DNA of 64,000 bases from Zestomonas carbonaria (GTDB taxonomy: Bacteria; Pseudomonadota; Gammaproteobacteria; Pseudomonadales; Pseudomonadaceae): assembly GCF_904061905.1 (NCBI RefSeq), contig NZ_CAJFCI010000043.1:26542-90541 (forward strand), read 5' to 3'. Positions within the stretch are counted from its first letter, which is position 1. Each line of letters opens with the position of its first letter. The position numbers and the translations under genes were made by a program. Below, piece by piece: positions 8,648 through 18,314 of the stretch. The notes beneath the pieces were generated by a model. That model saw nothing but the letters and a program-made list of their open reading frames with translations, had not been told where the DNA came from and made no database searches.

Positions 8648-10200
8648 TGTTTTTCGAATGGATGGCCGACCCGACGGCCTGGCTGGGTCTGCTGACCCTG
8701 ATCGTCCTGGAATTGGTGCTGGGTATCGACAACCTGGTGTTCATCGCCATTCTCGCCGACAAGCTGCCGCCCCATCAGCGCGACCGCGCCCGGCAGATCG
8801 GCCTGGGCCTGGCGCTGCTGATGCGCCTGGGCCTGCTGGCCAGCATTTCCTGGCTGGTGACCCTCACCGAGCCGCTGTTCGAGCTGTTCGGCAAGAGCTT
8901 CTCGGGCCGCGACCTGATCATGCTGTTCGGTGGCCTGTTCCTGCTGTTCAAGGCCACCATGGAACTGCATGAGCGCCTGGAGGGCCGCGTCCATCGCCAG
9001 GGCGGTTCGCGTACCTACGCGCTGTTCTGGCCGGTGGTCGCGCAGATCGTGGTGCTCGACGCGGTGTTCTCCCTCGACGCGGTGATCACCGCCGTGGGCA
9101 TGGTCGAGCACCTGGAAGTGATGATGATCGCGGTGGTCATCTCCATCGGCCTGATGATCGTCGCCAGCAAGCCGCTGACCGCCTTCGTCAACGCCCATCC
9201 CACGGTGATCATGCTGTGCCTGGGCTTCCTGATGATGATCGGTTTCAGCCTGACCGCCGAGGGCCTGGGCTTCCACATCCCGAAAGGCTACCTGTACGCG
9301 GCGATCGGCTTCTCCATCCTCATCGAGCTGGCCAACCAACTGGTGCGCTGGAAGCGCCAGCGCCAGTTGCAGAACGGCCGTGGCCTGCGCGAGCGCACCG
9401 CCCATGCGGTGATGCGCCTGCTCGGCGGCAAGGTGGAGGCCGACGAAGTGGGTGACGAGATTGCCGACATGCTCGGCGACGGCGGCGAGGCGGCGCTGTT
9501 CGACCGTCGCGAGCGGGTGATGATCAGCGGCGTGCTGAACCTCGCCGAACAGTCGATCCGCACCGTGATGACCAATCGCATGGAGGTCGACCACATCGAC
9601 CTGGACGCCGACCCGGAGCAGGTCCAGCGCGCGCTGCTGGAGTCGCCGTACTCGCGCCTGCTGGTGATCCGCGCCGGCCAGGAGGACGAGCCGCTGGGCT
9701 ACATCCACAAGAAGGAACTGCTCAAGGCCGTGCTGGAGGGTGGCCGGCCGGACATCGAGAGCCTGCTGCGCACGCCGCCGAACCTGCCGGACAGCAGCTC
9801 GGTGCTGGGCGCCCTGGAGCAGATGCGCCAGGCGTCCACCCATGTGGCTTTCGTGGTCAACGAATTCGGTGGCTTCGAGGGCCTGCTGACCCTGACCGAC
9901 ATCCTCGAGGCGATTGCCGGCGAACTGCCGGACGCCAGCGAAGTGGACGGCCCGGACATCGTCGCGGTGGATGATGGCTACCAGGTCAGCGGCGCGGTCA
10001 ACCTGGCGGTGCTGCGCGAGCGCATCGGCTTTCGGGCGCAACCCACCGAGGACTACCAGACGCTTGCCGGCCTGGCCATGAGCCTGCTGGACCGCCTGCC
10101 GCTGATCGGCGATCACATCGACTACGCCGGCTGGCGGCTGAGCGTCACCGAGGTCAAGGATCGCCGGGTGGTGAGGTTGTTGCTCAGGCCGGCTGAGTGA
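8647..10200 (+). CDS. TerC-family membrane protein with CBS and CorC/HlyC domains (YoaE/YegH type)
   Basis: A 517-residue three-part protein. Residues 1 to about 235 form a TerC-like membrane domain with seven or so helices and the acidic motifs LGIDNLVFI (about 25-33) and [10 protein letters not shown]. Two CBS repeats follow (about 300-425, with [12 protein letters not shown] and [17 protein letters not shown]). The C-terminus is a CorC/HlyC-type transporter-associated domain (about 440-515). E. coli YoaE and YegH share this layout and length. TerC relatives export manganese or other cations; the substrate here is unknown. The CBS pair suggests adenine-nucleotide sensing. Confidence 0.85.
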   Translation: MFFEWMADPTAWLGLLTLIVLELVLGIDNLVFIAILADKLPPHQRDRARQIGLGLALLMRLGLLASISWLVTLTEPLFELFGKSFSGRDLIMLFGGLFLLFKATMELHERLEGRVHRQGGSRTYALFWPVVAQIVVLDAVFSLDAVITAVGMVEHLEVMMIAVVISIGLMIVASKPLTAFVNAHPTVIMLCLGFLMMIGFSLTAEGLGFHIPKGYLYAAIGFSILIELANQLVRWKRQRQLQNGRGLRERTAHAVMRLLGGKVEADEVGDEIADMLGDGGEAALFDRRERVMISGVLNLAEQSIRTVMTNRMEVDHIDLDADPEQVQRALLESPYSRLLVIRAGQEDEPLGYIHKKELLKAVLEGGRPDIESLLRTPPNLPDSSSVLGALEQMRQASTHVAFVVNEFGGFEGLLTLTDILEAIAGELPDASEVDGPDIVAVDDGYQVSGAVNLAVLRERIGFRAQPTEDYQTLAGLAMSLLDRLPLIGDHIDYAGWRLSVTEVKDRRVVRLLLRPAE

Positions 10201-10365
10201 GTGGGAGGCGCGCGAAGGGATTCTTGCAACCCACGGCCTGCCCGGCGCCTCGCGGACAGAACCCTCTGCCTCCGGGAGAGGGGGCAGGTCGGGGCTGCTG
10301 GCCGGACCGCCGCGCGAGCATGCCGCGTGGCTGCTGACAGACCGGCATCAGCGCCCCGTCCGAAA

Positions 10366-10776
10366 TCACCTACCCTGCTGCGCCTTGAGCAGGTCGCGGA
10401 TCTCGCCCAGCAGTTCCTGGTCCTTGGTCGGCGCCGGCGGCTCTTCCGGAGCGGCGGCTTCTTCGCGCTTGAGCTTGTTCAGTGCCTTGATGCCGATGAA
10501 GATGGCGAAGGCGACGATGGTGAAGTCGATCACCGTCTGGATGAACTTGCCGTAGCTCAGCACCACCGCCGGTATGTCGCCTTCGGCCGCCTTGAGGGTG
10601 ATGGCCAGGTCGGAGAAGTCCACGCCGCCGATCAGGATGCCCAGCGGCGGCATGATCACGTCGCCGACGAAGGACGAGACGATCTTGCCGAACGCCGCGC
10701 CGATGATGATCCCCACCGCCATATCGACGACATTGCCCTTGACCGCGAAGGCCTTGAACTCGCTGAGCAGACTCAT
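10366..10776 (-). CDS. mscL: MscL, large-conductance mechanosensitive channel
   Basis: A 136-residue inner-membrane channel that opens under extreme membrane tension to release solutes during hypo-osmotic shock. The N-terminal amphipathic helix [20 protein letters not shown] is followed by TM1 with the pore-lining [12 protein letters not shown] stretch, a short periplasmic loop, TM2 (about 78-100) and a cytoplasmic helix ending in [19 protein letters not shown] precedes the ATG at 10776; a longer frame from 10827 lacks family similarity. The 165-nt gap before it (10201-10365) holds a degenerate CTCTGCC..GGGAGAGGG dyad and no gene. Confidence 0.97.
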   Translation of the reverse strand: MSLLSEFKAFAVKGNVVDMAVGIIIGAAFGKIVSSFVGDVIMPPLGILIGGVDFSDLAITLKAAEGDIPAVVLSYGKFIQTVIDFTIVAFAIFIGIKALNKLKREEAAAPEEPPAPTKDQELLGEIRDLLKAQQGR

Positions 10777-10949
10777 GGTTTGACTCCCTGTGTTTTGAGT
10801 TAGGTGAACGCAGTGTAATCCAGTCATGGAGCACTTGCGGAGCGGTGTGGCCCGTGCTTGAGGGGGTAGTGTGGATTTCGTCGGTCCGCCCGTCCCTTGG
10901 CCCGAGGCTGGTCTAGCCTGTAAGGACTATCGTTCAGGAGGATCGACCA

Positions 10950-11195
10950 ATGCCGCTCGAACACCATCCGTTGCACCGTGAATTCCCTCAATATCAAAGC
11001 CAACTGCGCTCCTTGTTGCAGAACGATGCGCACTTTTCCCGTCTGGCCGAGGAATACCAGGCCGTGGACCAGCAGGTCTACGACGCCGAGGACGGCCGCC
11101 AACCGCTCGACGACCTGGCGCTGCAGGGGCTGAAACTGCAGCGCGTAGCCCTCAAGGACCAGATCGCTCGACTCTTGCAGCAGGCGGGGGGATAG
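10950..11195 (+). CDS. YdcH/DUF465 family small coiled-coil protein (first copy)
   Basis: An 81-residue soluble protein of the DUF465/YdcH family. It contains the family core HxxF-xRLxEEYQxVDxxVYxxE in residues 28-52 (HFSRLAEEY and AVDQQVYDAEDG) and the LKxQRxxLKDQI helix near the C-terminus. It is predicted to be a helical hairpin. The function of the family is not established. A perfect CAGGAGGAT ribosome site precedes the ATG. A diverged relative follows 86 nt downstream. Confidence 0.85.
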   Translation: MPLEHHPLHREFPQYQSQLRSLLQNDAHFSRLAEEYQAVDQQVYDAEDGRQPLDDLALQGLKLQRVALKDQIARLLQQAGG

Positions 11196-11281
11196 CCCCG
11201 CTCTTGACCAGGGTCAAGCGAGGGAGCGGCATATGGGTCTAGGCTGACCAGCATTCGAAACCTCCAGTTGGAGCCTCTTCC

Positions 11282-11557
11282 ATGGCCTATAACCTCCGCT
11301 CCCTCGGCAGCCCCGATCGGTCCATCAGCCGGCAACATGAGCGCCTGGCGCGCCTGCAACAGCAGTACGAGTCGGTCGACAAGCGTATCTTTCGTGTCGA
11401 GAACGGCATCGAGCCCCTGGAAAATCTCAGCCTGACAGCCCTCAAGATGCACCGTAGCGGCCTGCGCGAGGACATCCTGCGCCTGCGCGACCGCCTGCAA
11501 GGCATGCGTCCGGCCGTCAACCCTGCCAGCACTGGTATGATGCGCGCTTTCCCCTGA
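11282..11557 (+). CDS. YdcH/DUF465 family small coiled-coil protein (second copy)
   Basis: A 91-residue protein with the same layout as its upstream neighbour: HERLARLQQQYESVDKRIF, a short linker GIEPLEN, then LKMHRSGLREDILRLRDRL. It is probably a duplicate that diverged, with a longer Ser/Arg-rich N-terminus and a 14-residue tail. Its stop lies 12 nt before radA, so the two may share an mRNA. Function unknown. Confidence 0.8.
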   Translation: MAYNLRSLGSPDRSISRQHERLARLQQQYESVDKRIFRVENGIEPLENLSLTALKMHRSGLREDILRLRDRLQGMRPAVNPASTGMMRAFP

Positions 11558-11569
11558 TGGAGAGCTTGC

Positions 11570-12931
11570 ATGGCCAAGGCCAAGCGCATCTATGGCTGCA
11601 CGGAGTGCGGCGCGACCTTTCCCAAGTGGGCCGGACAATGCGCTGATTGCGGGGCCTGGAACACCCTGGTGGAGACCGTCGACCCCGGTACCGGCGCGAG
11701 CGACACGCGCGGCGGCTGGGTTGGCCAGCAGGCGCAGATCAAGACCCTGGCGGAAGTCAGCGTCGAGGAAATGCCGCGTTTCTCCACCGCGTCCGCGGAA
11801 CTCGACCGAGTGCTCGGCGGCGGCCTGGTGGACGGCTCCGTGGTGCTGATCGGTGGCGATCCGGGCATCGGCAAGTCGACCATCCTGCTGCAGACCCTGT
11901 GCAACATCGCCCAGCGCTTCCCGGCGCTCTACGTCACCGGCGAGGAGTCCCAGCAGCAGGTGGCCATGCGTGCCCGCCGCCTGGGCCTGCCGGAGGACAA
12001 GCTGAAGGTGATGACCGAGACCTGCATCGAGGCCATCATCGCCACCGCTCGCCGCGAACAGCCCAAGGTCATGGTCATCGACTCGATCCAGACCATCTTC
12101 ACCGAACAGTTGCAGTCCGCGCCCGGCGGCGTCGCCCAGGTGCGCGAGAGCGCGGCGTTGCTGGTGCGTCATGCCAAGCAGAGCGGCACGGCGATCTTCC
12201 TGGTCGGCCACGTCACCAAGGAAGGCGCGCTGGCCGGACCTCGCGTGCTCGAGCACATGGTCGACACCGTGCTGTATTTCGAGGGCGAATCCGACGGCCG
12301 CCTGCGCCTGCTGCGGGCGGTGAAGAACCGCTTCGGGGCGATCAACGAGCTGGGCGTGTTCGGCATGACCGATCGCGGCCTCAAGGAAGTCTCCAACCCG
12401 TCGGCGATCTTCCTCACCCGCGCCCAGGCGGAAGTGCCCGGCAGCGTGGTGATGGCCACCTGGGAGGGCACGCGGCCGATGCTGGTGGAAGTGCAGGCGC
12501 TGGTGGACACCAGCCACCTGGCCAACCCGCGCCGCGTCACCCTGGGCCTCGACCAGAACCGCCTGGCCATGCTGCTCGCCGTGCTGCACCGCCATGGCGG
12601 CATTCCCACCCATGACCAGGACGTGTTCCTCAACGTGGTCGGCGGCGTCAAGGTGCTGGAGACCGCCTCGGACCTGGCGTTGATGGCGGCGGTGATGTCC
12701 AGCCTGCGCAACCGTCCGTTGCCCCACGACCTGCTGGTGTTCGGCGAGGTCGGCCTGTCCGGCGAAGTCCGCCCGGTGCCGAGCGGCCAGGAGCGCCTCA
12801 AGGAAGCAGCCAAGCACGGCTTCAAACGCGCCATCGTACCCAAGGGCAACGCCCCGAAGGAGGCCCCGGCCGGGTTGCAGGTGGTCGCGGTGACGCGCCT
12901 GGAGCAGGCGCTGGATGCGTTGTTCGAATAG
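11570..12931 (+). CDS. radA: RadA/Sms, DNA repair and recombination ATPase
   Basis: A RecA-like hexameric helicase that promotes branch migration during recombination. The product is 453 residues. A zinc finger (C10, C13, C24, C27) is followed by the RecA-like ATPase with Walker A GGDPGIGKST (95-104), the RadA-specific KNRFG motif (252-256), and a Lon-protease-like C-terminal domain beginning near residue 300. All defining motifs are intact. It is followed by a REP pair and converges on mapZ. Confidence 0.97.
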   Translation: MAKAKRIYGCTECGATFPKWAGQCADCGAWNTLVETVDPGTGASDTRGGWVGQQAQIKTLAEVSVEEMPRFSTASAELDRVLGGGLVDGSVVLIGGDPGIGKSTILLQTLCNIAQRFPALYVTGEESQQQVAMRARRLGLPEDKLKVMTETCIEAIIATARREQPKVMVIDSIQTIFTEQLQSAPGGVAQVRESAALLVRHAKQSGTAIFLVGHVTKEGALAGPRVLEHMVDTVLYFEGESDGRLRLLRAVKNRFGAINELGVFGMTDRGLKEVSNPSAIFLTRAQAEVPGSVVMATWEGTRPMLVEVQALVDTSHLANPRRVTLGLDQNRLAMLLAVLHRHGGIPTHDQDVFLNVVGGVKVLETASDLALMAAVMSSLRNRPLPHDLLVFGEVGLSGEVRPVPSGQERLKEAAKHGFKRAIVPKGNAPKEAPAGLQVVAVTRLEQALDALFE

Positions 12932-12962
12932 CGGGGAGGTGCTGAAGGCCGGACCGCTTTGG

Positions 12963-13028
12963 GTAGGAGCGAACTCCGCTCGCGATCCTCGGCACCGCAA
13001 ACGCTTCGCGAGCAGAGCTCGCTCCTAC
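12963..13028. repeat. REP pair between radA and mapZ
   Basis: Left half 12963-12985 (GTAGGAGCGAACTCCGCTCG, continuing CGA) pairs with right half 13006-13028 around a 20-nt spacer, with two mismatched positions. It is the same family as the repeat after sfsA and lies between convergent genes. Confidence 0.8.
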
Positions 13029-13037
13029 AGCAGACGG

Positions 13038-13403
13038 CTATTGCCCCAGCGCAGTCAGGTCGCGCTCCAGCAGTTCCTCGTCGCCGAGGTTGAGCTCCAC
13101 CAGGCGGCGCAGGTGGCTGATCGAGTCGAGGTCGATGTGCCGGCATTCGAAGCCCAGCAGGTCGTCCTGGCTGCGGGTCAGCACGGCCTCCATGGTCACC
13201 TCGATATCCTCGGACAGGCGAATGCTTGCCATGAAGGGCCGTCCGGCATCGCCGTCCCAGCCCTGCGGGCGCTCCACCAGCAATCCCTTGAGCGACAGGT
13301 CGTGCAGGACCACCGGCCAGCGCCGGCTATCCTGGCTGATCTCGGTGCTGGCGTCGAACGCCACGCGGTGGAAGCGCCGCCGCTCGTGTTGGGGATCGCT
13401 CAT
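13038..13403 (-). CDS. mapZ: MapZ-like PilZ-domain cyclic-di-GMP receptor
   Basis: A 121-residue single PilZ domain. The c-di-GMP-binding RxxxR motif sits in RRRFHR (residues 8-13) and the second motif is DLSLKG. The C-terminal stretch [20 protein letters not shown] is, as I remember it, nearly identical to P. aeruginosa MapZ (PA4608), also encoded next to radA. MapZ bound to c-di-GMP inhibits the chemotaxis methyltransferase CheR1 and so alters flagellar motor switching. The same role here is inferred from homology and position. Confidence 0.93.
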   Translation of the reverse strand: MSDPQHERRRFHRVAFDASTEISQDSRRWPVVLHDLSLKGLLVERPQGWDGDAGRPFMASIRLSEDIEVTMEAVLTRSQDDLLGFECRHIDLDSISHLRRLVELNLGDEELLERDLTALGQ

Positions 13404-13429
13404 CTAAGTGCTCCTCGCTGTTTCATCCA

Positions 13430-13891
13430 CTATAGCCAGCGCCGCACGCGAGCACGGTAGCGTCGGTAGCTGTCGCCGAACTGGCGCTCCAGCACGACTT
13501 CCTCGGGAACGATCACGCCGAGGGTCATGGTCAGGATCAGCAGCGGCAGGAGTATCCACGGCCACCAACTGTGTATCAGCAGGGCGATGCCGCCGTAGAT
13601 CAGGTTGAAACCCAGGTAGATCGGATTGCGCGAGTAGCGGAACGGGCCGCTCTCCAGCAGGTGCCTGGGCTTCTTGTAGGGGTTGATGGTGGTCTTGTGC
13701 TGGGCCATCGCCAGGGCCGACCAGGCGGACAGCAGGATGCCCGCGTCGATCAGTCCCCAGCCGAGGTAGATGGTCCAGTTGTTCTCGGGGAGTGGCAGCG
13801 GCAGCAGATAGGTGAGCCCCCAGGCGACACCGATGAAGATCAGGTAGATCAGCGGGGGAGCGAGGATGATACGGCCGTTGCGGGTGGACAT
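13430..13891 (-). CDS. Isoprenylcysteine carboxyl methyltransferase-like membrane protein
   Basis: A 153-residue integral membrane protein with four or so hydrophobic segments. The ICMT/PEMT-family signature lies in residues about 80-100: GPFRYSRNPIYLGF. The C-terminal EEVVLERQFGDSYRRYRARVRRW matches the EExxLxxxFGxxYxxYxxxVxRW end of that family. Bacterial members are predicted SAM-dependent methyltransferases acting on membrane-embedded small molecules; the substrate is unknown. It lies 26 nt upstream of mapZ on the same strand and may be co-transcribed with it. Confidence 0.85.
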   Translation of the reverse strand: MSTRNGRIILAPPLIYLIFIGVAWGLTYLLPLPLPENNWTIYLGWGLIDAGILLSAWSALAMAQHKTTINPYKKPRHLLESGPFRYSRNPIYLGFNLIYGGIALLIHSWWPWILLPLLILTMTLGVIVPEEVVLERQFGDSYRRYRARVRRWL

Positions 13892-14015
13892 GATGCCTCC
13901 TGGCGGAAACTCGGACTTCAGTGTAGCGACATTGTCGCCGGTGGTTTGACAGCTTCGGAAGTGTCGCCAAAGCTCCTAGAGCAGTTTTACCGACAATACC
14001 CTCTGGAGCGGACAT

Positions 14016-14522
14016 ATGGATAAGCGACTGCTGAGCAAAGGTTTGATCATCGGGATGCTGGGGGCAATGAGCCTGGGGGCGCAAGCCGACCAGGCCGGCG
14101 GCAATGGTTGCGGCTGGGGCAACATGCTGTTCGAAGGCCAGCGCGGCCTGTTCCCCCACTTGCTCGCCACCACTACCAACGGCACTTCGGGTAACGCCAC
14201 CTTCGGCCTGACATCGGGCACCAATGGCTGCGACTCCAGCGCCCGGCTCGGCTACGGCGGCCGTTCCTGGCTGGCCATGAACGGCATGCTCGATTCCATC
14301 GCCGAAGACATGGCCCAGGGCCATGGCGAAGCGCTGGATGCCTACGCCACGCTGCTTGGTGTGGAGAAGGCCGACCGCGAGCGTTTCGCCAAGGTCACCC
14401 ACGAACACTTCAACACCATCTTCAGCAGTCCCGATGTAACCAGCGAGCAAGTGCTGACCGCCACCCTTGAAGTCATGAGCCGGGACGCGCAACTGGCGCG
14501 CTATGCCAAGCAGCCCGCCTGA
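14016..14522 (+). CDS. DUF3015 family exported protein
   Basis: A 168-residue protein with an N-terminal signal peptide (hydrophobic residues about 8-20, cleavage probably after AQA at 24). The body has the DUF3015 hallmarks: GCGWGNMLFEGQRG, then ATTTNGTSGN, TFGLTSGTNGC and a helical C-terminal part with DMAQGHGEALDAYA. It is periplasmic or secreted, function unknown. A member lies next to cstA in P. aeruginosa too. An intrinsic terminator follows, so it is probably monocistronic. Confidence 0.85.
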   Translation: MDKRLLSKGLIIGMLGAMSLGAQADQAGGNGCGWGNMLFEGQRGLFPHLLATTTNGTSGNATFGLTSGTNGCDSSARLGYGGRSWLAMNGMLDSIAEDMAQGHGEALDAYATLLGVEKADRERFAKVTHEHFNTIFSSPDVTSEQVLTATLEVMSRDAQLARYAKQPA

Positions 14523-14544
14523 TCGGTTCGCTGCCGTGACGTTG

Positions 14545-14570
14545 AGCCGGGCCATGCCCGGCTTTTGTTT
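14545..14570 (+). terminator. Intrinsic terminator after the DUF3015 gene
   Basis: An 8-bp stem AGCCGGGC-CAT-GCCCGGCT is followed by TTTGTTT, 23 nt after the stop codon. Confidence 0.8.
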
Positions 14571-14722
14571 GCGTGTGGGGCCGGTCGATGGGCTCTCTAC
14601 GGCTCCATGCCGCCTCTGCGCCGGGACGTTTCGGAAAGGTTCCAGGCGCCTGTCCGATGGTCAATTCCGCTGGGCGAGCTAATCTTGAGCGGCAGTTGGT
14701 CCGTAAATTTCTGGAGTGACCC

Positions 14723-16789
14723 ATGAACAACAACAGTAGCGTCCTGCGGCATATTCCCTGGGTGGTGCTGGCGGTTGTGGGCGCGCTTGCGTTGGGAGTC
14801 GTGGCCCTGCGCCGTGGCGAGGCGATCAACGCGCTATGGATAGTGGTCGCCGCGGTGGCCATCTATCTGGTCGCCTACCGTTACTACGCGCTGTTCATCG
14901 CCACCAAGGTGATGCAACTCGACGCCAGCCGCGCCACCCCGGCGTTGCTGCACAATGACGGCCTGGACTACGTGCCGACCAACAAGCACGTGCTGTTCGG
15001 CCACCACTTCGCCGCGATCGCCGGCGCCGGCCCGCTGGTGGGCCCGGTATTGGCCGCGCAGATGGGCTACCTGCCCGGCACCCTGTGGCTGATCTCCGGC
15101 GTGGTCCTGGCCGGTGCGGTGCAGGACTTCATGGTGCTGTTCATGTCCACCCGCCGCAACGGCCGTTCGCTGGGCGAGATGGTCCGCGAGGAGATGGGGC
15201 AGATTCCCGGCACCATCGCGTTGTTCGGCTGCTTCCTGATCATGATCATCATCCTCGCGGTGCTCTCGCTGATCGTGGTCAAGGCCTTGGCCGAGAGCCC
15301 GTGGGGCATGTTCACGGTGATGGCGACCATCCCCATCGCGGTGTTCATGGGTGTGTACATGCGCTTCATCCGCCCCGGGAAGATCGGCGAAATCTCGGTG
15401 ATCGGCGTTGCGCTGCTGCTCGGTTCGATATGGCTGGGCGGGGTGATCGGCCACGATCCGGACTGGGCGCCGCGGTTCACCTTCACCGGCGTGCAGATTA
15501 CCTGGATGCTGGTGGGCTATGGCTTCGTTGCCGCCGTGCTGCCGGTCTGGCTGATCCTGGCGCCGCGCGACTACCTGTCGACCTTCCTGAAGATCGGCAC
15601 CATCGTCGCCCTGGCGATCGGCATCCTGATCGTCATGCCCGACCTGAAGATGCCGGCGCTGACCCAGTTCGTCGACGGCACCGGCCCGGTGTGGAAGGGC
15701 TCCCTGTTCCCGTTCCTGTTCATCACCATCGCCTGTGGCGCGGTGTCCGGCTTCCATGCGCTGATCTCTTCCGGCACCACGCCGAAGCTGCTGGCCAGCG
15801 AATCCCATGCCCGCTACATCGGTTACGGCGGCATGCTGATGGAATCCTTCGTGGCCATCATGGCGATGGTCGCCGCCTCGGTGATCGAGCCGGGCATCTA
15901 CTTCGCGATGAACAGCCCGGCGGCGATCGTCGGCTCGGACACCGTCAGCGTCGCCGCGGCGGTCAGTAGCTGGGGCTTCACGATCACCCCCGAGCAACTG
16001 GAAGCCACTGCGCGGGACATCGGCGAGAACACCATCCTCGCCCGTGCCGGCGGCGCGCCGACCCTGGCGGTGGGCATCGCCTACATCCTCCACCAGGTAC
16101 TGCCGGGCGAGAACACCATGGCGTTCTGGTACCACTTCGCGATCCTCTTCGAGGCGCTGTTCATCCTCACCGCGGTGGACGCCGGTACCCGTGCCGGACG
16201 CTTCATGCTGCAGGACCTGCTCGGCGAGTTCGTGCCCGCCCTGAGCAACACCGAGTCCTGGACCGCCAACATGCTGGCCACCGCCGGCTGCGTGGCGCTA
16301 TGGGGCTGGCTGCTGTACCAGGGCGTGATCGACCCGTTGGGCGGCATCAACACGCTGTGGCCGCTGTTCGGCATCTCCAACCAGATGCTGGCCGGCATCG
16401 CGCTGATGCTCGGCACCGTGGTGTTGATCAAGATGAAGCGCCAGCGCTACGCCTGGGTCACCCTGGTGCCGGCGCTGTGGCTGCTGATCTGCACCACCAC
16501 GGCGAGCCTGATCAAGCTGTTCGACCCGAACCCGGCGGTCGGCTTCATCGCCCTCGCCAACAAGTACAGCGATGCCCTGGCCGCCGGCCAGGTGCTCGCT
16601 CCAGCCAAGGACGTCGAGCAGATGCAGCACGTGATCTTCAACGCTTACACCAACACCGCGCTGACCGTGCTGTTCCTGGTTGTGGTGCTGAGCATCCTGT
16701 TCTATTCCATCCGGGTCAGCGTCAAGGCCCTGGGCAAGGGCGAGCGCACCGACCAGGAAACGCCGTTCCAGCCGATTCCAGAGGCGTAA
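14723..16789 (+). CDS. cstA: CstA family pyruvate/peptide transporter
   Basis: A 688-residue polytopic inner-membrane protein of the carbon-starvation CstA family. Typical stretches are HFAAIAGAGPLVGPVLAAQMG (residues about 94-114, in the first conserved block), AVQDFMVLFMSTRRNG, and FLFITIACGAVSGFHALISSG. Family members take up pyruvate (E. coli BtsT, CstA) or peptides. Which substrate applies here cannot be read from sequence. It is followed by a ybdD-like gene, the conserved partner of cstA. Confidence 0.95.
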   Translation: MNNNSSVLRHIPWVVLAVVGALALGVVALRRGEAINALWIVVAAVAIYLVAYRYYALFIATKVMQLDASRATPALLHNDGLDYVPTNKHVLFGHHFAAIAGAGPLVGPVLAAQMGYLPGTLWLISGVVLAGAVQDFMVLFMSTRRNGRSLGEMVREEMGQIPGTIALFGCFLIMIIILAVLSLIVVKALAESPWGMFTVMATIPIAVFMGVYMRFIRPGKIGEISVIGVALLLGSIWLGGVIGHDPDWAPRFTFTGVQITWMLVGYGFVAAVLPVWLILAPRDYLSTFLKIGTIVALAIGILIVMPDLKMPALTQFVDGTGPVWKGSLFPFLFITIACGAVSGFHALISSGTTPKLLASESHARYIGYGGMLMESFVAIMAMVAASVIEPGIYFAMNSPAAIVGSDTVSVAAAVSSWGFTITPEQLEATARDIGENTILARAGGAPTLAVGIAYILHQVLPGENTMAFWYHFAILFEALFILTAVDAGTRAGRFMLQDLLGEFVPALSNTESWTANMLATAGCVALWGWLLYQGVIDPLGGINTLWPLFGISNQMLAGIALMLGTVVLIKMKRQRYAWVTLVPALWLLICTTTASLIKLFDPNPAVGFIALANKYSDALAAGQVLAPAKDVEQMQHVIFNAYTNTALTVLFLVVVLSILFYSIRVSVKALGKGERTDQETPFQPIPEA

Positions 16790-16793
16790 CCCG

Positions 16794-16814
16794 AGCCCGG
16801 CCCCTGTGCCGGGC
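16794..16814 (+). promoter_or_regulatory. GC-rich hairpin between cstA and ybdD
   Basis: A perfect 7-bp stem, GCCCGGC-N6-GCCGGGC, occupies the 44-nt junction and lacks a T-run. It may protect the cstA mRNA 3' end or reduce read-through into ybdD. This role is inference. Confidence 0.5.
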
Positions 16815-16833
16815 CTCTACCAGGTAACCGCAG

Positions 16834-17037
16834 ATGTTCAACGATCTGAGCCGCATGGGTAAGTATCTGGGCCAGGCCGCCCGGATGCTGGTAGGCATGC
16901 CTGACTACGACACCTACGTCGAGCACATGCGCAGCAAGCACCCGGACAAACCGGTGATGAGCTATGAGGAGTTCTTCCGCGAACGCCAGGAGGCCCGCTA
17001 CGGTGGTGGCAAGGGCAGGCCGTTCCGTTGTTGCTGA
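16834..17037 (+). CDS. ybdD: YbdD/YjiX family small protein
   Basis: A 67-residue protein of the DUF466 family, constantly found after cstA/btsT. Family residues include [20 protein letters not shown] (20-39) and [16 protein letters not shown]. The C-terminus ends in CC. Small proteins of this family have been reported to be needed for CstA/BtsT-type transport. The partner role here rests on adjacency. Confidence 0.9.
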   Translation: MFNDLSRMGKYLGQAARMLVGMPDYDTYVEHMRSKHPDKPVMSYEEFFRERQEARYGGGKGRPFRCC

Positions 17038-17053
17038 TCAGGCGCCCGCAACG

Positions 17054-17082
17054 AAAAAGGGAGGCCGAAGCCTCCCTTTTTT
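17054..17082. terminator. Bidirectional terminator between ybdD and bamD
   Basis: The stem AAAAAGGGAGGC-CGAA-GCCTCCCTTTTT ends in T-runs on both strands and sits between convergent genes. Confidence 0.9.
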
Positions 17083-17098
17083 CTGTCGCCGCGATCGA

Positions 17099-18118
17099 TC
17101 AGTCGAACAGGCCGAAGGTCATGTAGCTCCACCAGGAGCGACCCTTGCCTTTGGCCTCGGCTTCACGGTCATCTTCTTCGATGGCTTCCTGGTTTTCCGG
17201 CAGCAGTTCTGACGGAATGGCGTCCTGAGCATCCTGGTACTGCTTGAGCACGTCCTGGCTGGCGCGGGTTTGGCCCGGGGGCAGCGGGGTGTCGTTCTCG
17301 ATCAGGCCAAGGGTGGCCTTGCTCAGCCAGGAGCGGTTGTCGGCCTCGTCTTCCCGCGGCGCGAACTCGCCATTGTCCAGGCTCGGGTGGTCCGGGTAGT
17401 TCAGCTTGAGGGTTTCCAGGCTGGACGCGGCCAGGTCGTCGAGGTGCAGGCGCTGGTAGGCCTCGGTCATGATCGCAAGGCCATCGCCGACAGCCGGGGT
17501 TTCCTGGAAGTTCTCCACCACGTAGCGGCCGCGGTTGGCGGCGGCGACATAGGCCTGGCGCTTCAGGTAGTAGTTGCCGACGTGCACCTCGTAGGCGGCC
17601 AGCAGGTTGCGCAGGTAGATCATGCGCTGCTTGGCGTCCGGCGCGTAGCGGCTGTTCGGATAGCGGCTGGTGAGCTGGGCGAACTCGTTGAACGAGTCAC
17701 GCGCCGCGCCCGGGTCGCGCTTGGTCATGTCCAGCGGCAGGAAGCGGGCGAGCAGGCCGCGATCCTGGTCGAACGAGGCCAGGCCCTTGAGGTAGTAGGC
17801 GTAGTCGACGTCGGGATGCTGCGGATGCAGGCGGATGAAGCGCTCGGCGGCGGCCCTGGCGGCTTCCGGCTCGACGTTCTTGTAGTAGGCGTAGATCAGT
17901 TCGAGCTGTGCCTGCTCGGCATAGCGTCCGAACGGGTAGCGGGACTCCAGCGCCTTCAGCTTGTTCACCGCACTGGTGTAGCTCTTGTTGTCCAGGTCGG
18001 CCTGGGCCTGCCGGTACAGCTCGGCCTCGCTGAGGTTCTCGTCGACCTGCTCCTTGGTGGAGGAACAGGCGGCGGTGAAGGCGAGGATGGCGATCAGCAG
18101 CAGGTGTTTCACTTGCAT
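17099..18118 (-). CDS. bamD: BamD (ComL), outer-membrane assembly lipoprotein
   Basis: Essential lipoprotein of the BAM complex that inserts beta-barrel proteins into the outer membrane. The product is 339 residues. A signal peptide ends at the lipobox TAAC, with C18 as the lipidated residue. TPR repeats fill residues about 30-250 ([52 protein letters not shown]). A polar C-terminal tail ending YMTFGLFD is typical of pseudomonads. The ATG at 18118 was chosen because it starts the signal peptide directly. A longer frame from 18340 crosses the divergent promoter region shared with rluD. Confidence 0.95.
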   Translation of the reverse strand: MQVKHLLLIAILAFTAACSSTKEQVDENLSEAELYRQAQADLDNKSYTSAVNKLKALESRYPFGRYAEQAQLELIYAYYKNVEPEAARAAAERFIRLHPQHPDVDYAYYLKGLASFDQDRGLLARFLPLDMTKRDPGAARDSFNEFAQLTSRYPNSRYAPDAKQRMIYLRNLLAAYEVHVGNYYLKRQAYVAAANRGRYVVENFQETPAVGDGLAIMTEAYQRLHLDDLAASSLETLKLNYPDHPSLDNGEFAPREDEADNRSWLSKATLGLIENDTPLPPGQTRASQDVLKQYQDAQDAIPSELLPENQEAIEEDDREAEAKGKGRSWWSYMTFGLFD

Positions 18119-18314
18119 GGCGGCTTGCGTCCCTGTGACGGCTGGCTGTCTTGGCCAGGGCCGTCCTGTTATGATGAGGCCCCGGTGACGCCGGGACAAA
18201 AAGACGCCGTATTTAACCACAAGCGCGTAGCCGAAACCAAAGGCCCGCCCCCGCCGTTGCATAGGGTCTGCTGACGTTTCGTCACGGCTCGTGCCGAAAC
18301 GCCAACAGACCCTT

